Shown here in pieces: positions 16,631 to 23,280 of a stretch of DNA of 64,000 bases. The notes under the pieces were generated by a model that saw only the letters and a program-made list of their open reading frames with translations, searched no databases and was not told the origin of the DNA. How positions within the stretch are numbered: the stretch's first letter is position 1; each line of letters starts with the position of its first letter. This stretch comes from Calothrix anomala FACHB-343 (GTDB taxonomy: Bacteria > Cyanobacteriota > Cyanobacteriia > Cyanobacteriales > Nostocaceae), in assembly GCF_014696435.1 (NCBI RefSeq), contig NZ_JACJQG010000039.1:21607-85606 (forward strand), in the 5' to 3' direction. Both the position numbers and the translations under genes were made by a program.

Positions 16631-16951
16631 ATGTCATTAGAAAATGTTAGAGCTTTCTACGAAAGACTAGCATCTGATGAAGCTTTCCGTAGCCAAATTC
16701 AAGGTATTGACAGCAAAGAAGCAGGCAGAGAACTTTTGCAGAACTCCGGTCTTAATTTTAGCCAAGCAGAATTTGAAGAATATACAGAATATTTGTTAGA
16801 AACAAATGCGGCTACTGATGAAGATTTAAAAGACTTAGATGCCAACGAATTAGAAGCTGTATTTGGTGGAGCTATACCTGTGATTTTCCCTGGTATACTG
16901 CCAATTTTGATGTATGGAGTTGTCATCAGCAGAATTGGGTTAACTTTCTAA
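16631..16951 (+). CDS. Nif11-leader RiPP precursor with MYG splice motif
   Basis: The 106-aa precursor has an SD of AGGAG 7 bp before the ATG. The Nif11-type leader (MSLENVRAFYERLASDEAF, then FSQAEFEEYTEYLL) ends at ELEAVFGG, residues 73-80. The 26-residue core contains PILMYGVVISRIG, with MYG at 94-96. XYG is the recognition site of PlpXY-type spliceases, which excise tyramine from the Tyr and leave an alpha-keto-beta-amino acid (family knowledge). Three such precursors precede the radical SAM gene. The leader is nearly identical to that of the next precursor, indicating tandem duplication. Confidence 0.88.
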   Translation: MSLENVRAFYERLASDEAFRSQIQGIDSKEAGRELLQNSGLNFSQAEFEEYTEYLLETNAATDEDLKDLDANELEAVFGGAIPVIFPGILPILMYGVVISRIGLTF

Positions 16952-16971
16952 TTTTTTATTAGGAGCAGATT

Positions 16972-17277
16972 ATGTCATTAGAAAACGTCAGAGCTTTCTA
17001 CGAAAGGCTAGCATCTGATGACGCTTTCCGCGTGCTTCTTCAAAGCTTTGATACCCAAGATGCAGGTAGAGAAATTCTGCAAAATGCAGGTTTTAACTTC
17101 ACCAAAGAAGAATTTGAAGAATATACTGCTCAATTATTAGATTCTGAGAATGAACTTCAAGATATAGATGCAGCAGAACTAGCATCTGTAGTTGGTGGAT
17201 TAGTTGGATTTTATCCCAGACTTTACTTGATTTATGGAGCGCCAAGTCCTCTTTGGGATCACACAAACCTCTTCTAA
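16972..17277 (+). CDS. Nif11-leader RiPP precursor with IYG splice motif
   Basis: The 101-aa precursor is only 20 bp after the first and has the same TTAGGAGCAGATTATG translation start. The leader ends at ELASVVGG (Gly76). The 25-residue core contains YPRLYLIYGAPSPLW, with IYG at 87-89. The Pro- and aromatic-rich core is unlike that of precursor 1, whereas the leaders are close copies, the usual pattern of leader conservation and core diversification. Confidence 0.87.
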   Translation: MSLENVRAFYERLASDDAFRVLLQSFDTQDAGREILQNAGFNFTKEEFEEYTAQLLDSENELQDIDAAELASVVGGLVGFYPRLYLIYGAPSPLWDHTNLF

Positions 17278-17330
17278 TCAAGAGTTCAGTTATTACACAT
17301 TCGACTGAGACAATCACTTATAAATCTTGC

Positions 17331-17362
17331 TGACAGTCAACAGTCAACCGTCAACCGTCAAC
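17331..17362. repeat. STRR heptamers between RiPP precursors
   Basis: CAGTCAA and CCGTCAA units upstream of the third Nif11 precursor. Confidence 0.88.
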
Positions 17363-17379
17363 AATCCAGGAGTTATTTT

Positions 17380-17730
17380 ATGTCCTTAGAACATGTAAAA
17401 GAATTTTACCAAAAGCTAGCAAATGATGAGGCTTTCCGTAATCAAATGCAAGCTGTTGAAACCAAGGATGAATGTAGCCAAGTTGTCAAAAGTGCTGGCT
17501 TGAATTTCACTCAAGAAGAATTTGAAGAATATACAACTCAATTACTAGAATCCAATGCTGACAGTGAACTCCAAGATTTAGGAGAAAAAGAACTAGAAGC
17601 AGTTTTTGGTGGCTTTTTAGGCAAGCCTATAATCCGCCCTCTATATGGAGTTGTTGTCTGGCCTCCTATTAAATGGCCCCCTATTTATCCTCAGCCCTTA
17701 TATGGAGTTGTCATAAATGATGAAATTTAA
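17380..17730 (+). CDS. Nif11-leader RiPP precursor with two LYG splice motifs
   Basis: The 116-aa precursor has a Nif11 leader (MSLEHVKEFYQKLANDEAF) ending at ELEAVFGG (Gly78). The 38-residue core has an internal duplication: RPLYGVVV and QPLYGVVI, with LYG at 88-90 and 107-109, separated by a Trp/Pro-rich stretch (WPPIKWPPIYP). Two tyramine excisions in one product would be predicted. It is preceded by CAGGAG 11 bp before the ATG and lies 176 bp upstream of the radical SAM start. Confidence 0.88.
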   Translation: MSLEHVKEFYQKLANDEAFRNQMQAVETKDECSQVVKSAGLNFTQEEFEEYTTQLLESNADSELQDLGEKELEAVFGGFLGKPIIRPLYGVVVWPPIKWPPIYPQPLYGVVINDEI

Positions 17731-17769
17731 CAAGGCTAAATAAAAAGCTGATATTTACCGAAAAGAAAA

Positions 17770-17864
17770 AATATAGCAATCCTAAATAATTTTTGAAATT
17801 TTGCCAGCTTTGACAGTCAACAGTTAACAGTCAACAATCACAACAAAAATAGGATTGCTATATT
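17770..17864. repeat. Small inverted-repeat element containing STRR
   Basis: AATATAGCAATCCTA (17770-17784) and TAGGATTGCTATATT (17850-17864) are perfect 15-bp inverted repeats. They flank about 65 bp that include CAGTCAA/CAGTTAA heptamers (17815-17837). It sits between the last precursor and the radical SAM gene. A single end of the same kind occurs at 4775-4788. Confidence 0.7.
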
Positions 17865-17905
17865 TATTTCCCCTTTAGAGAAATTGATTGAGGGAGTTAA
17901 CGCTA

Positions 17906-19162
17906 ATGACCTATCGCAGAATTAGTTATGCGGTTTGGGAAATCACTTTAAAATGTAATCTTGCTTGTCAGCACTGTGGTTCTCGCGCCGGTCATACAAG
18001 AACTAAAGAACTATCCACCGCCGAAGCCCTAGATTTAGTCAAACAAATGGCGGAAGTTGGAATTACAGAAGTAACAATAATTGGTGGTGAGGCTTTTCTG
18101 CGTCCCGATTGGCTAGAGATAGCCCAAGCAATTACCAAAGCGGGAATGCTTTGTGGTATGACTACTGGGGGCTATGGTATCACTCTAGACACAGCCCACA
18201 AAATGAAGGAAGCTGGAATTAATGTAGTTTCTGTGTCTGTTGATGGCTTAGAAGCAACCCACGATCGCATTCGTGGTAAACAAGGTTCATGGCAATGGGC
18301 ATTTAAAACCATGAGCCATCTTAAACAAGCCGGAATTCCCTTTGGCTGCAATACCCAAATTAATCGCCTATCTGCACCAGAATTTCCCCTAATTTATGAG
18401 CATCTACGCGACGCGGGAATCTTTGCTTGGCAAATTCAATTGACTGTACCGATGGGGAATGCAGCCGATAATAGCGAGATTCTGCTGCAACCTTATGAAC
18501 TCCTAGATGTATACCCGATGATAGCGCGTGTTGCGCAACGAGCTAAACAAGAAGGCGTACACTTACAGCCAGGAAATAACATCGGCTACTACGGCCCTTA
18601 TGAACGCTTTTTACGGGGTGGCGATGCTTGGTCTTTTTGGCAAGGTTGCAGTGCAGGATTGGCGGCTTTAGGAATTGAAGCTGATGGCGCGATTAAAGGT
18701 TGTCCTTCATTGCCAACTACAGCATACACCGGTGGAAATATCCGCGATCGCTCTTTGCGCAGTATCATCGAAGAAACCGAAGAACTGCGGTTTAATCTCG
18801 GCGCTGGTACACCCAAAGGTACAGAACATTTGTGGGGTTTCTGCAAAACTTGCGAATTTGCAGAACTATGTCGAGGTGGTTGCAGTTGGACTGCACATGT
18901 CTTTTTTGACAAACGAGGTAACAATCCCTACTGTCATCATCGCGCCCTGACTCAAGAAAAACAAGGCATCCGCGAACGAGTATTTTTGCAACGTCAAGCC
19001 AATGGCGAGCCTTTTGATAATGGGGAGTTTGCATTGATTGAGGAACCGATTAATGCACCTTGGCCAGAAAACGATCCCCTCCACTTTACTGCTGACTGCA
19101 TTCAATGGCCAGAAGGTTGGCAAGCAGAATTAGAACTCGTTCCATCTTTAGTAAAAATTTGA
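17906..19162 (+). CDS. Radical SAM/SPASM protein, candidate splicease (PlpX-like)
   Basis: From the ATG at 17906, preceded by GGGAG, the protein has 418 aa; a TTG at 17888 would add six residues. The radical SAM cluster motif is CNLACQHC (C-x3-C-x2-C, Cys17/21/24), with GGEAFLR and a TIM-barrel region. The C-terminal part has SPASM-type cysteines: FWQGCSAG, IKGCPSL, GFCKTCEFAELCRGGC and NPYCHHR. Located directly after three XYG-bearing precursors, it fits the PlpX role, excision of tyramine from the backbone. Other SPASM enzymes make thioethers or epimerise residues, but the cores contain no Cys, which favours splicing. Confidence 0.85.
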   Translation: MTYRRISYAVWEITLKCNLACQHCGSRAGHTRTKELSTAEALDLVKQMAEVGITEVTIIGGEAFLRPDWLEIAQAITKAGMLCGMTTGGYGITLDTAHKMKEAGINVVSVSVDGLEATHDRIRGKQGSWQWAFKTMSHLKQAGIPFGCNTQINRLSAPEFPLIYEHLRDAGIFAWQIQLTVPMGNAADNSEILLQPYELLDVYPMIARVAQRAKQEGVHLQPGNNIGYYGPYERFLRGGDAWSFWQGCSAGLAALGIEADGAIKGCPSLPTTAYTGGNIRDRSLRSIIEETEELRFNLGAGTPKGTEHLWGFCKTCEFAELCRGGCSWTAHVFFDKRGNNPYCHHRALTQEKQGIRERVFLQRQANGEPFDNGEFALIEEPINAPWPENDPLHFTADCIQWPEGWQAELELVPSLVKI

Positions 19163-19176
19163 TTTATCAGCATAAT

Positions 19177-19368
19177 ATGCCCAGTGATTATATACCTCCA
19201 GTAGAATCATCTATTAATCAATCTCCAATTGAGTTAGACTCTCAAGAACCGTTGTTACCTCGTTTAGCTTGGAATAGTCAAATAGCTTATTTGCGAGTAA
19301 TCTTCAAAGCCAAAAAAGCTTTAGACCGTATTGAAAAAGAAGCAGGTTTTACGCCAATATCTAACTAA
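19177..19368 (+). CDS. Small protein after the radical SAM gene, candidate splicease partner (PlpY-like)
   Basis: The 63-aa protein begins at ATG 19177, 14 bp after the radical SAM stop, and is probably co-transcribed and coupled to it. It has an acidic N-terminal part (PPVESSINQSPIELDSQE) and a basic helical C-terminal part (RVIFKAKKALDRIEKEAGF). Spliceases are known to need a small partner protein (PlpY) encoded next to PlpX. This gene has the right position and size, but I cannot confirm homology by eye. A longer frame from 19105 overlaps the radical SAM gene and is less likely. Confidence 0.62.
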   Translation: MPSDYIPPVESSINQSPIELDSQEPLLPRLAWNSQIAYLRVIFKAKKALDRIEKEAGFTPISN

Positions 19369-19695
19369 TTTTTAAATGAATACTCTAAATTCAATAAACA
19401 TCAAAAATTAGTTAATTCCAGATAAAGGATGGGTTAACTTTTGATTTAAAAACTTGAGGGTATGTAGAGCGATCGCATACCCCACAAGCCTTGTAATGCA
19501 GTATTTTTAGCTAAGTTTATGTACTTTTAAATCTAAAAATAAAAACGAATTTTTTTGAATTTAAAAGTTTTATTGTTTGCTGCTTTATATAAGGTAAAAT
19601 ATATAAAGTTTTCTTGAAGTTTTCCCAAAGCCGTAAAAATACAGATGTTAATAATGGTAAGAATAATCATCAGGAATGATTACCTTATTTAAGCC
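19369..19695. other. Intergenic region upstream of PEP-CTERM gene
   Basis: An AT-rich 327-bp gap with one GCGATCGC site. No terminator or promoter could be assigned with confidence. Confidence 0.45.
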
Positions 19696-20310
19696 ATGAA
19701 AGCTACAACTATAGGCTCGTTAATTTCAAGTACATTAGGTGGATTTTTGCTCTCATTATCCCCCGCTAGTGCTGTTACATTAGTCGAACCAATCGTGACA
19801 ACACCTATCACCAATTTTCCTGATGGCATAAAAGTCACAGATGCGCTGAAACCAAGTGAATTAAGATTTTGGAACGCCCCTGACACTACTGGAGAACAAA
19901 ATTTCGTTAATGATACAGGCTTTACTATCAATCAATTTTCTTTCTTAGTATTTCCTGATTTTGATACTCTGGCTGATGATGTAATCTGGGGAGATGTAGA
20001 TGGAGATGGTAAAGTTGGTTTCTCTAACATCTTTTCCAACATTACTATTTCTCCCGATTTTCTAGTTGAAAATTTCCGTGCGCCACGCTTGAATATGACC
20101 GGAGGATCAATTTTCAACGGGAATTCCTTTGCCGTTCAATTTATTACAAAACCAGATTTAAGACCAGCGCAACCAGGAGACAATGGGCCTTTGGTAATAG
20201 GTGGTGCTTACGACATTGCTAAACAAGTACCTGAACCATCAACTATTCTGAGTACAGCTTTAGTTTTTGGGCTAGGAAGCTGCTTAAGAAAGTATAAATC
20301 AGCTAGATAA
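19696..20310 (+). CDS. PEP-CTERM sorting-domain protein
   Basis: The 204-aa exported protein has an N-terminal signal peptide (about 1-27, ending SPASA) and a C-terminal PEP-CTERM tripartite signal: VPEPS, a hydrophobic helix (TILSTALVFGLGS), then a basic tail (RKYKSAR). This signal is processed by exosortase. The middle is beta-rich with an Asp-rich WGDVDGDGKVGFSN segment that could bind calcium. It is followed by a clear terminator and seems to be a single-gene unit unrelated to the RiPP genes on either side. Confidence 0.85.
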   Translation: MKATTIGSLISSTLGGFLLSLSPASAVTLVEPIVTTPITNFPDGIKVTDALKPSELRFWNAPDTTGEQNFVNDTGFTINQFSFLVFPDFDTLADDVIWGDVDGDGKVGFSNIFSNITISPDFLVENFRAPRLNMTGGSIFNGNSFAVQFITKPDLRPAQPGDNGPLVIGGAYDIAKQVPEPSTILSTALVFGLGSCLRKYKSAR

Positions 20311-20340
20311 GTAGGTAATTAAAATTCACCACTCTCAAAC

Positions 20341-20379
20341 AAAGTTCCGAATGAAGTTTTTCTTCCTTCGGGACTTTTT
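20341..20379 (+). terminator. Rho-independent terminator of PEP-CTERM gene
   Basis: The stem AAAGTTCCGAATGAAG / CTTCCTTCGGGACTTT has a TTTTT loop and a T-run follows. Two positions pair as G-T or mismatch. Confidence 0.8.
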
Positions 20380-20475
20380 ACTAATTTAATGACGATAACT
20401 TATAAATTAGTTATCAAAAATATCGATTCAGCAAATAACCTAATGTGTGCCTAAATTCTAGAACTACTAATAATA

Positions 20476-20506
20476 GCTGTCAACAGTCAACAGTCAACAG
20501 TCAACT
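20476..20506. repeat. STRR heptamers upstream of the two-peptide cluster
   Basis: Four CAGTCAA units. This is the last STRR block before a stretch of about 33 kb without any. Confidence 0.88.
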
Positions 20507-20578
20507 GCAACTAAACAGCAGAATAGCTAATACATTAATAACTGTACCTATTTTGTTCAATCACATATCACTAAGATA

Positions 20579-20608
20579 TTGACCAGATAAAACAGCTAAG
20601 AGAATAAT
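20579..20608 (+). promoter_or_regulatory. Candidate sigma-70-type promoter, peptide pair copy 1
   Basis: TTGACC (20579-20584) and AATAAT (20603-20608) are separated by 18 bp. The whole block from about 20530 to the ATG at 20672 is repeated almost unchanged in front of the second peptide pair, so it is under constraint or recently duplicated. Confidence 0.6.
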
Positions 20609-20671
20609 ACATACGGATGAAAAAACTATCATCTTCGACCAAGAAATTAACGCAAGAAGGAGAAATTACAA

Positions 20672-20827
20672 ATGGCTAACATCACAATTCAAAACCTAGA
20701 TGCTCAGAATCTGGCAATTGTTGAATTGGATAACAATCAACTTAACGAAGTTAAGGGCGGTTGTCCTATCTGTATTCCTGTATTATTTGGTATTGGTCTA
20801 GCTGCTGGCTATCTTCTCAACAGATAA
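20672..20827 (+). CDS. Double-glycine bacteriocin-like peptide, type A, copy 1
   Basis: The 51-aa peptide follows the SD AAGGAG. The 30-residue leader ends NQLNEVKGG. The 21-residue mature part is CPICIPVLFGIGLAAGYLLN plus R. It has a C-x2-C at its start and a GLAAG (GxxxG) motif in a hydrophobic helix. The leader fits C39-peptidase processing, and the exporter at 24917-27667 has such a domain. It forms a pair with the 52-aa peptide that follows 43 bp later. Confidence 0.8.
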   Translation: MANITIQNLDAQNLAIVELDNNQLNEVKGGCPICIPVLFGIGLAAGYLLNR

Positions 20828-20870
20828 TTCTGAACTTATCTACTACCATTTTTGAATTGTAGGACTTACC

Positions 20871-21029
20871 ATGACAGTAATTACCATTAACGACATCAAC
20901 CGTAGCAATTATCTGGTTGATTTAACAGATAACGAGACTGATGCAACCCGTGGTGGCTTTATACAATTTGTTGCTGCTTTTTGGCTGGGTTATAAAATAG
21001 GCAAAGAAATTGCCCGATTAACTGAGTAA
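20871..21029 (+). CDS. Double-glycine bacteriocin-like peptide, type B, copy 1
   Basis: The 52-aa peptide has a leader ending NETDATRGG (Gly29). The mature part starts FIQFVAAFWLGYKIGKEIA and contains GYKIG, a GxxxG motif. Together with the type A peptide it has the layout of a two-peptide (class IIb) bacteriocin: two adjacent small double-glycine genes, each with a GxxxG in a membrane-active helix. The SD is weak (TGTAGGACTTACCATG). An intrinsic terminator follows at 21115. Confidence 0.78.
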   Translation: MTVITINDINRSNYLVDLTDNETDATRGGFIQFVAAFWLGYKIGKEIARLTE

Positions 21030-21114
21030 TATTAAATTAAATACAGACATAGTAAAGTTGCCAGTATTACTAAGCTTTTTTGCTTTTAGGTCTACTTTCA
21101 TTGTCTAAATTAAT

Positions 21115-21145
21115 AAAACCCTCTGAAAATTTTCGAGGGTTTTTT
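21115..21145 (+). terminator. Rho-independent terminator of peptide pair copy 1
   Basis: AAAACCCTC at 21115-21123 pairs with GAGGGTTTT at 21135-21143, followed by more T. Confidence 0.85.
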
Positions 21146-21412
21146 CATGAAGAATTAAGTTTGTTTTAATATGAAAAGCTGCGAAACAATGATTATGCAG
21201 TATTGTAGATAAGTTGAAAGCGGAATATACAAAATTAGGGCTTATGCCACTGGTGCATATCATCTAGTCGGCAAAGGAAGGCTTTATAATTAGAGCCAGT
21301 GGCTTGCAGAAAAAAGGCTTAATGTGCAGCCTCACAGAGAATTAGTATCAGCCATAAAAACATTAAATTAATAACTGTACCTATTTTGTTCCATGATGTA
21401 TTACCTAAAATA
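21146..21412. other. Intergenic region between peptide pairs 1 and 2
   Basis: No gene was found. GCCACTGG (21246-21253) and CCAGTGGC (21296-21303) form an 8-bp inverted repeat around 42 bp. A sequence at about 21323-21350 resembles one terminal repeat of the element at 22235-22419, possibly a solo remnant. Confidence 0.45.
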
Positions 21413-21442
21413 TTGACCAGATAAAACAACTAAGAGAATAAT
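21413..21442 (+). promoter_or_regulatory. Candidate sigma-70-type promoter, peptide pair copy 2
   Basis: TTGACC (21413-21418), an 18-bp spacer and AATAAT (21437-21442), in the same context as the copy 1 promoter. Confidence 0.6.
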
Positions 21443-21505
21443 ACATACGGATGAACAAAATATCATCTTCGACAAAGAATTTAACCCAAGAAGGAGAAAT
21501 TACAA

Positions 21506-21658
21506 ATGGCTAATATCACAATTCAAAACCTAGATGCTCAGAACCTATCAATTGTTGAATTGGATAACAATCAACTGAACGAAGTTAAGGGCGGTTGTCC
21601 TATCTGTATTCCTCTATTATTTGGTATTGGTCTAGCTGCTGGTTATCTTCTTAACTGA
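21506..21658 (+). CDS. Double-glycine bacteriocin-like peptide, type A, copy 2
   Basis: The 50-aa peptide has the same leader as copy 1 except for one residue (Ala15 to Ser). The mature part CPICIPLLFGIGLAAGYLLN lacks the final Arg and has V-to-L at one place. The SD AAGGAG and upstream 140 bp are duplicated from copy 1. Confidence 0.8.
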   Translation: MANITIQNLDAQNLSIVELDNNQLNEVKGGCPICIPLLFGIGLAAGYLLN

Positions 21659-21704
21659 TAATTCTGAACTGATCTACTACCATTTTTGAATTGTAGGACT
21701 TACC

Positions 21705-21869
21705 ATGACAGTAATTACCATTAACGATATCAACCGTGCCAATTATCTGGTTGATTTAACAGATAACGAAACTGATGCAACTCGTGGGGGTTTTATACAA
21801 TTTGTTGCAGCTGTTTGGCTGGGTTATGAAATAGGCAGAGAAATTGCAATTCTGACTAAAAGAAGATAG
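21705..21869 (+). CDS. Double-glycine bacteriocin-like peptide, type B, copy 2
   Basis: The 54-aa peptide has a leader ending NETDATRGG. The mature part begins FIQFVAAVWLGYEIGREIA and ends ILTKRR. GYEIG preserves the GxxxG motif. It differs from copy 1 mainly at the C-terminus. Confidence 0.78.
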   Translation: MTVITINDINRANYLVDLTDNETDATRGGFIQFVAAVWLGYEIGREIAILTKRR

Positions 21870-21875
21870 TGCTGT

Positions 21876-21995
21876 CTGGCAATAATTTTTGAATTAAATA
21901 ACAATCAACTAGAGGAATTTAAGGGTATTTATTCAATCTGTATTCCTCTATTATTTGCCGTTGGTCTAGTTGCTTGCTATTTTCTTAAGCAATAA
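21876..21995 (+). pseudogene. Decayed type A double-glycine peptide, copy 3
   Basis: An open frame with no start codon encodes 39 residues aligned to type A: LNNNQLEEFKG, then IYSICIPLLFAVGLVACYFL. The cleavage Gly-Gly is now Gly-Ile, the first Cys is lost, and the GxxxG has become G-LVA-C. The leader's N-terminus is absent. It is a pseudogene between type B copies 2 and 3. Confidence 0.8.
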
Positions 21996-22037
21996 TTCTG
22001 AACTTATCTATTACCATTTTTGAATGGAGGATTTACC

Positions 22038-22199
22038 ATGACATTAATTACCATTAGCGATATCAACCGTGCTAACTATCTGGTTGATTTAACAGATAAC
22101 GAAACTGATGCAACTCGTGGTGGTTTCATCCAAGCAATTGCAGCGCTTTGGCTTGGTTATGAAATAGGTAAAGAAATTGCAACACTGCTCAAAAGATAG
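22038..22199 (+). CDS. Double-glycine bacteriocin-like peptide, type B, copy 3
   Basis: The 53-aa peptide has the SD TGGAGG. The leader MTLITISDINRANYLVDLTD ends NETDATRGG. The mature part FIQAIAALWLGYEIGKEIA ends TLLKR, and the GxxxG (GYEIG) is intact although its type A partner has decayed. It could still pair with type A peptides from copies 1 and 2. Confidence 0.77.
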   Translation: MTLITISDINRANYLVDLTDNETDATRGGFIQAIAALWLGYEIGKEIATLLKR

Positions 22200-22234
22200 T
22201 AGTCTGAAATTACAATTAAGCAGTTTTCGCTTTT

Positions 22235-22419
22235 ATACCAATTTAATATGAAGTTGCATATATCTAGATTCCCCTAAATCCCCCTTAAAAAGGGGAGGCA
22301 GTGCGTTGGGCGGGTTTCCCGACTTGAAGCAACTGCCGTGGACTTTGATTCTTTTTCCCCCTTTTTTAAGGGGGGCTAGGGGGGATCGAATTCTATGCAG
22401 CCTCATAAAAAATTGGTAT
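22235..22419. repeat. MITE-like element with nested inverted repeats
   Basis: The outer imperfect 26-bp inverted repeats ATACCAATTTAATATGAAGT... (22235-22260) and ...CTCATAAAAAATTGGTAT (22394-22419) are visible. Inside them an inner pair of CCCC/GGGG-rich repeats (CCTAAATCCCCCTTAAAAAG and TTTTTTAAGGGGGGCTAGGG) flanks a GC-rich centre. There is no coding potential. Elements of this look are common between genes in Nostocales (general knowledge). Confidence 0.75.
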
Positions 22420-22444
22420 TAGCTCAACATTCATTATCTGATAA

Positions 22445-22471
22445 AAAACCTCTGAAGATTTCAGAGGTTTT
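22445..22471. terminator. Bidirectional intrinsic terminator
   Basis: The perfect 11-bp stem AAAACCTCTGA / TCAGAGGTTTT has a 5-nt loop. It lies 8 bp past the PPIase stop (minus strand) and also downstream of the type B copy 3 gene, so it can serve both convergent units. Confidence 0.88.
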
Positions 22472-22478
22472 CTATAAT

Positions 22479-23216
22479 TTAGTCTAATATTAGTTCAATT
22501 TCAAATTGGTCAATTTGTTTCTTGAGCCATTCTGCAAACAACTCTGTAATAATCTTGTAACGCAACTTATCATCTAAAATTGGTTGAATAATTTCTTCTA
22601 CAAGAATTAAGTGGTATCCCTGAGAATTGACAATTGGCTTGAGGATTTGTGGTGGATTAGCAGCAAAAACAGCAGCAGAAATTTCCGGTTTCATGTCCTT
22701 CCGTCTGACTATTCCTTGATATCCGCCAGAGCGTTTTAATTCAACATCTTGGATATATTTGTGAGCTACATCATGGAAGCTAATTTCATCTTCTTTAATG
22801 GCGTAAAAAAGTTCCAGTGCTAAATCTTCACTATCCAAGATGACTTGGTACATAACTGCGGCAGAATAATCTAATTGATGTTCAAAAAAGTAAGGCTCCA
22901 CTTGCTCGCTAAATAAATGAGCAGCTAACTTTCCAGAAATGAGGCTGCTGTAAACTATGTTTTCAAAATCTTCTAAAGATAAACTATGTTTTTCTAACCA
23001 CTTCCATGTATCATCAGCGCTATCAAGGTTATTAACTAAACGTATTTGATCTGCTGCGTGCTGAAGTTCTTTTGGTTCAATTGTAATACCAGCTTCTACT
23101 GCGCTAGATATAATTACTTTCCGACTAATAATTTGCTCAATTACTTCAGGAATCTTGCATGATAACTTAATTTCACGCAGAATATCTTCCTTGATAATGG
23201 TGATATTTTGTGACAT
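22479..23216 (-). CDS. Parvulin/SurA-type peptidyl-prolyl isomerase of the export operon
   Basis: The 245-aa protein has an N-terminal SurA-like helical part (about 1-110) and a PpiC-type rotamase domain (about 118-215) with FHDVAHKYIQDVELKRSGGY and PQILKPIVNSQGYHLILVEE. No signal peptide is visible, so it would act in the cytoplasm on substrates before export. It is the last gene of an operon with HlyD and ABC exporter genes; in such operons PPIases probably keep or fold peptide or RTX substrates for type I secretion (inference). A GGAG-type SD precedes the ATG. Confidence 0.85.
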   Translation of the reverse strand: MSQNITIIKEDILREIKLSCKIPEVIEQIISRKVIISSAVEAGITIEPKELQHAADQIRLVNNLDSADDTWKWLEKHSLSLEDFENIVYSSLISGKLAAHLFSEQVEPYFFEHQLDYSAAVMYQVILDSEDLALELFYAIKEDEISFHDVAHKYIQDVELKRSGGYQGIVRRKDMKPEISAAVFAANPPQILKPIVNSQGYHLILVEEIIQPILDDKLRYKIITELFAEWLKKQIDQFEIELILD

Positions 23217-23280
23217 TTAAGCGCTCCTCAATGATAAATTTATAACTGCATAATTACAAGAAACTTACAACCTAAAACTA

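Noticed and set aside
18598-19123. Minus-strand and shifted frames inside the radical SAM gene
   Set aside because: They overlap conserved SPASM cysteine codons of the real gene and show no domain.
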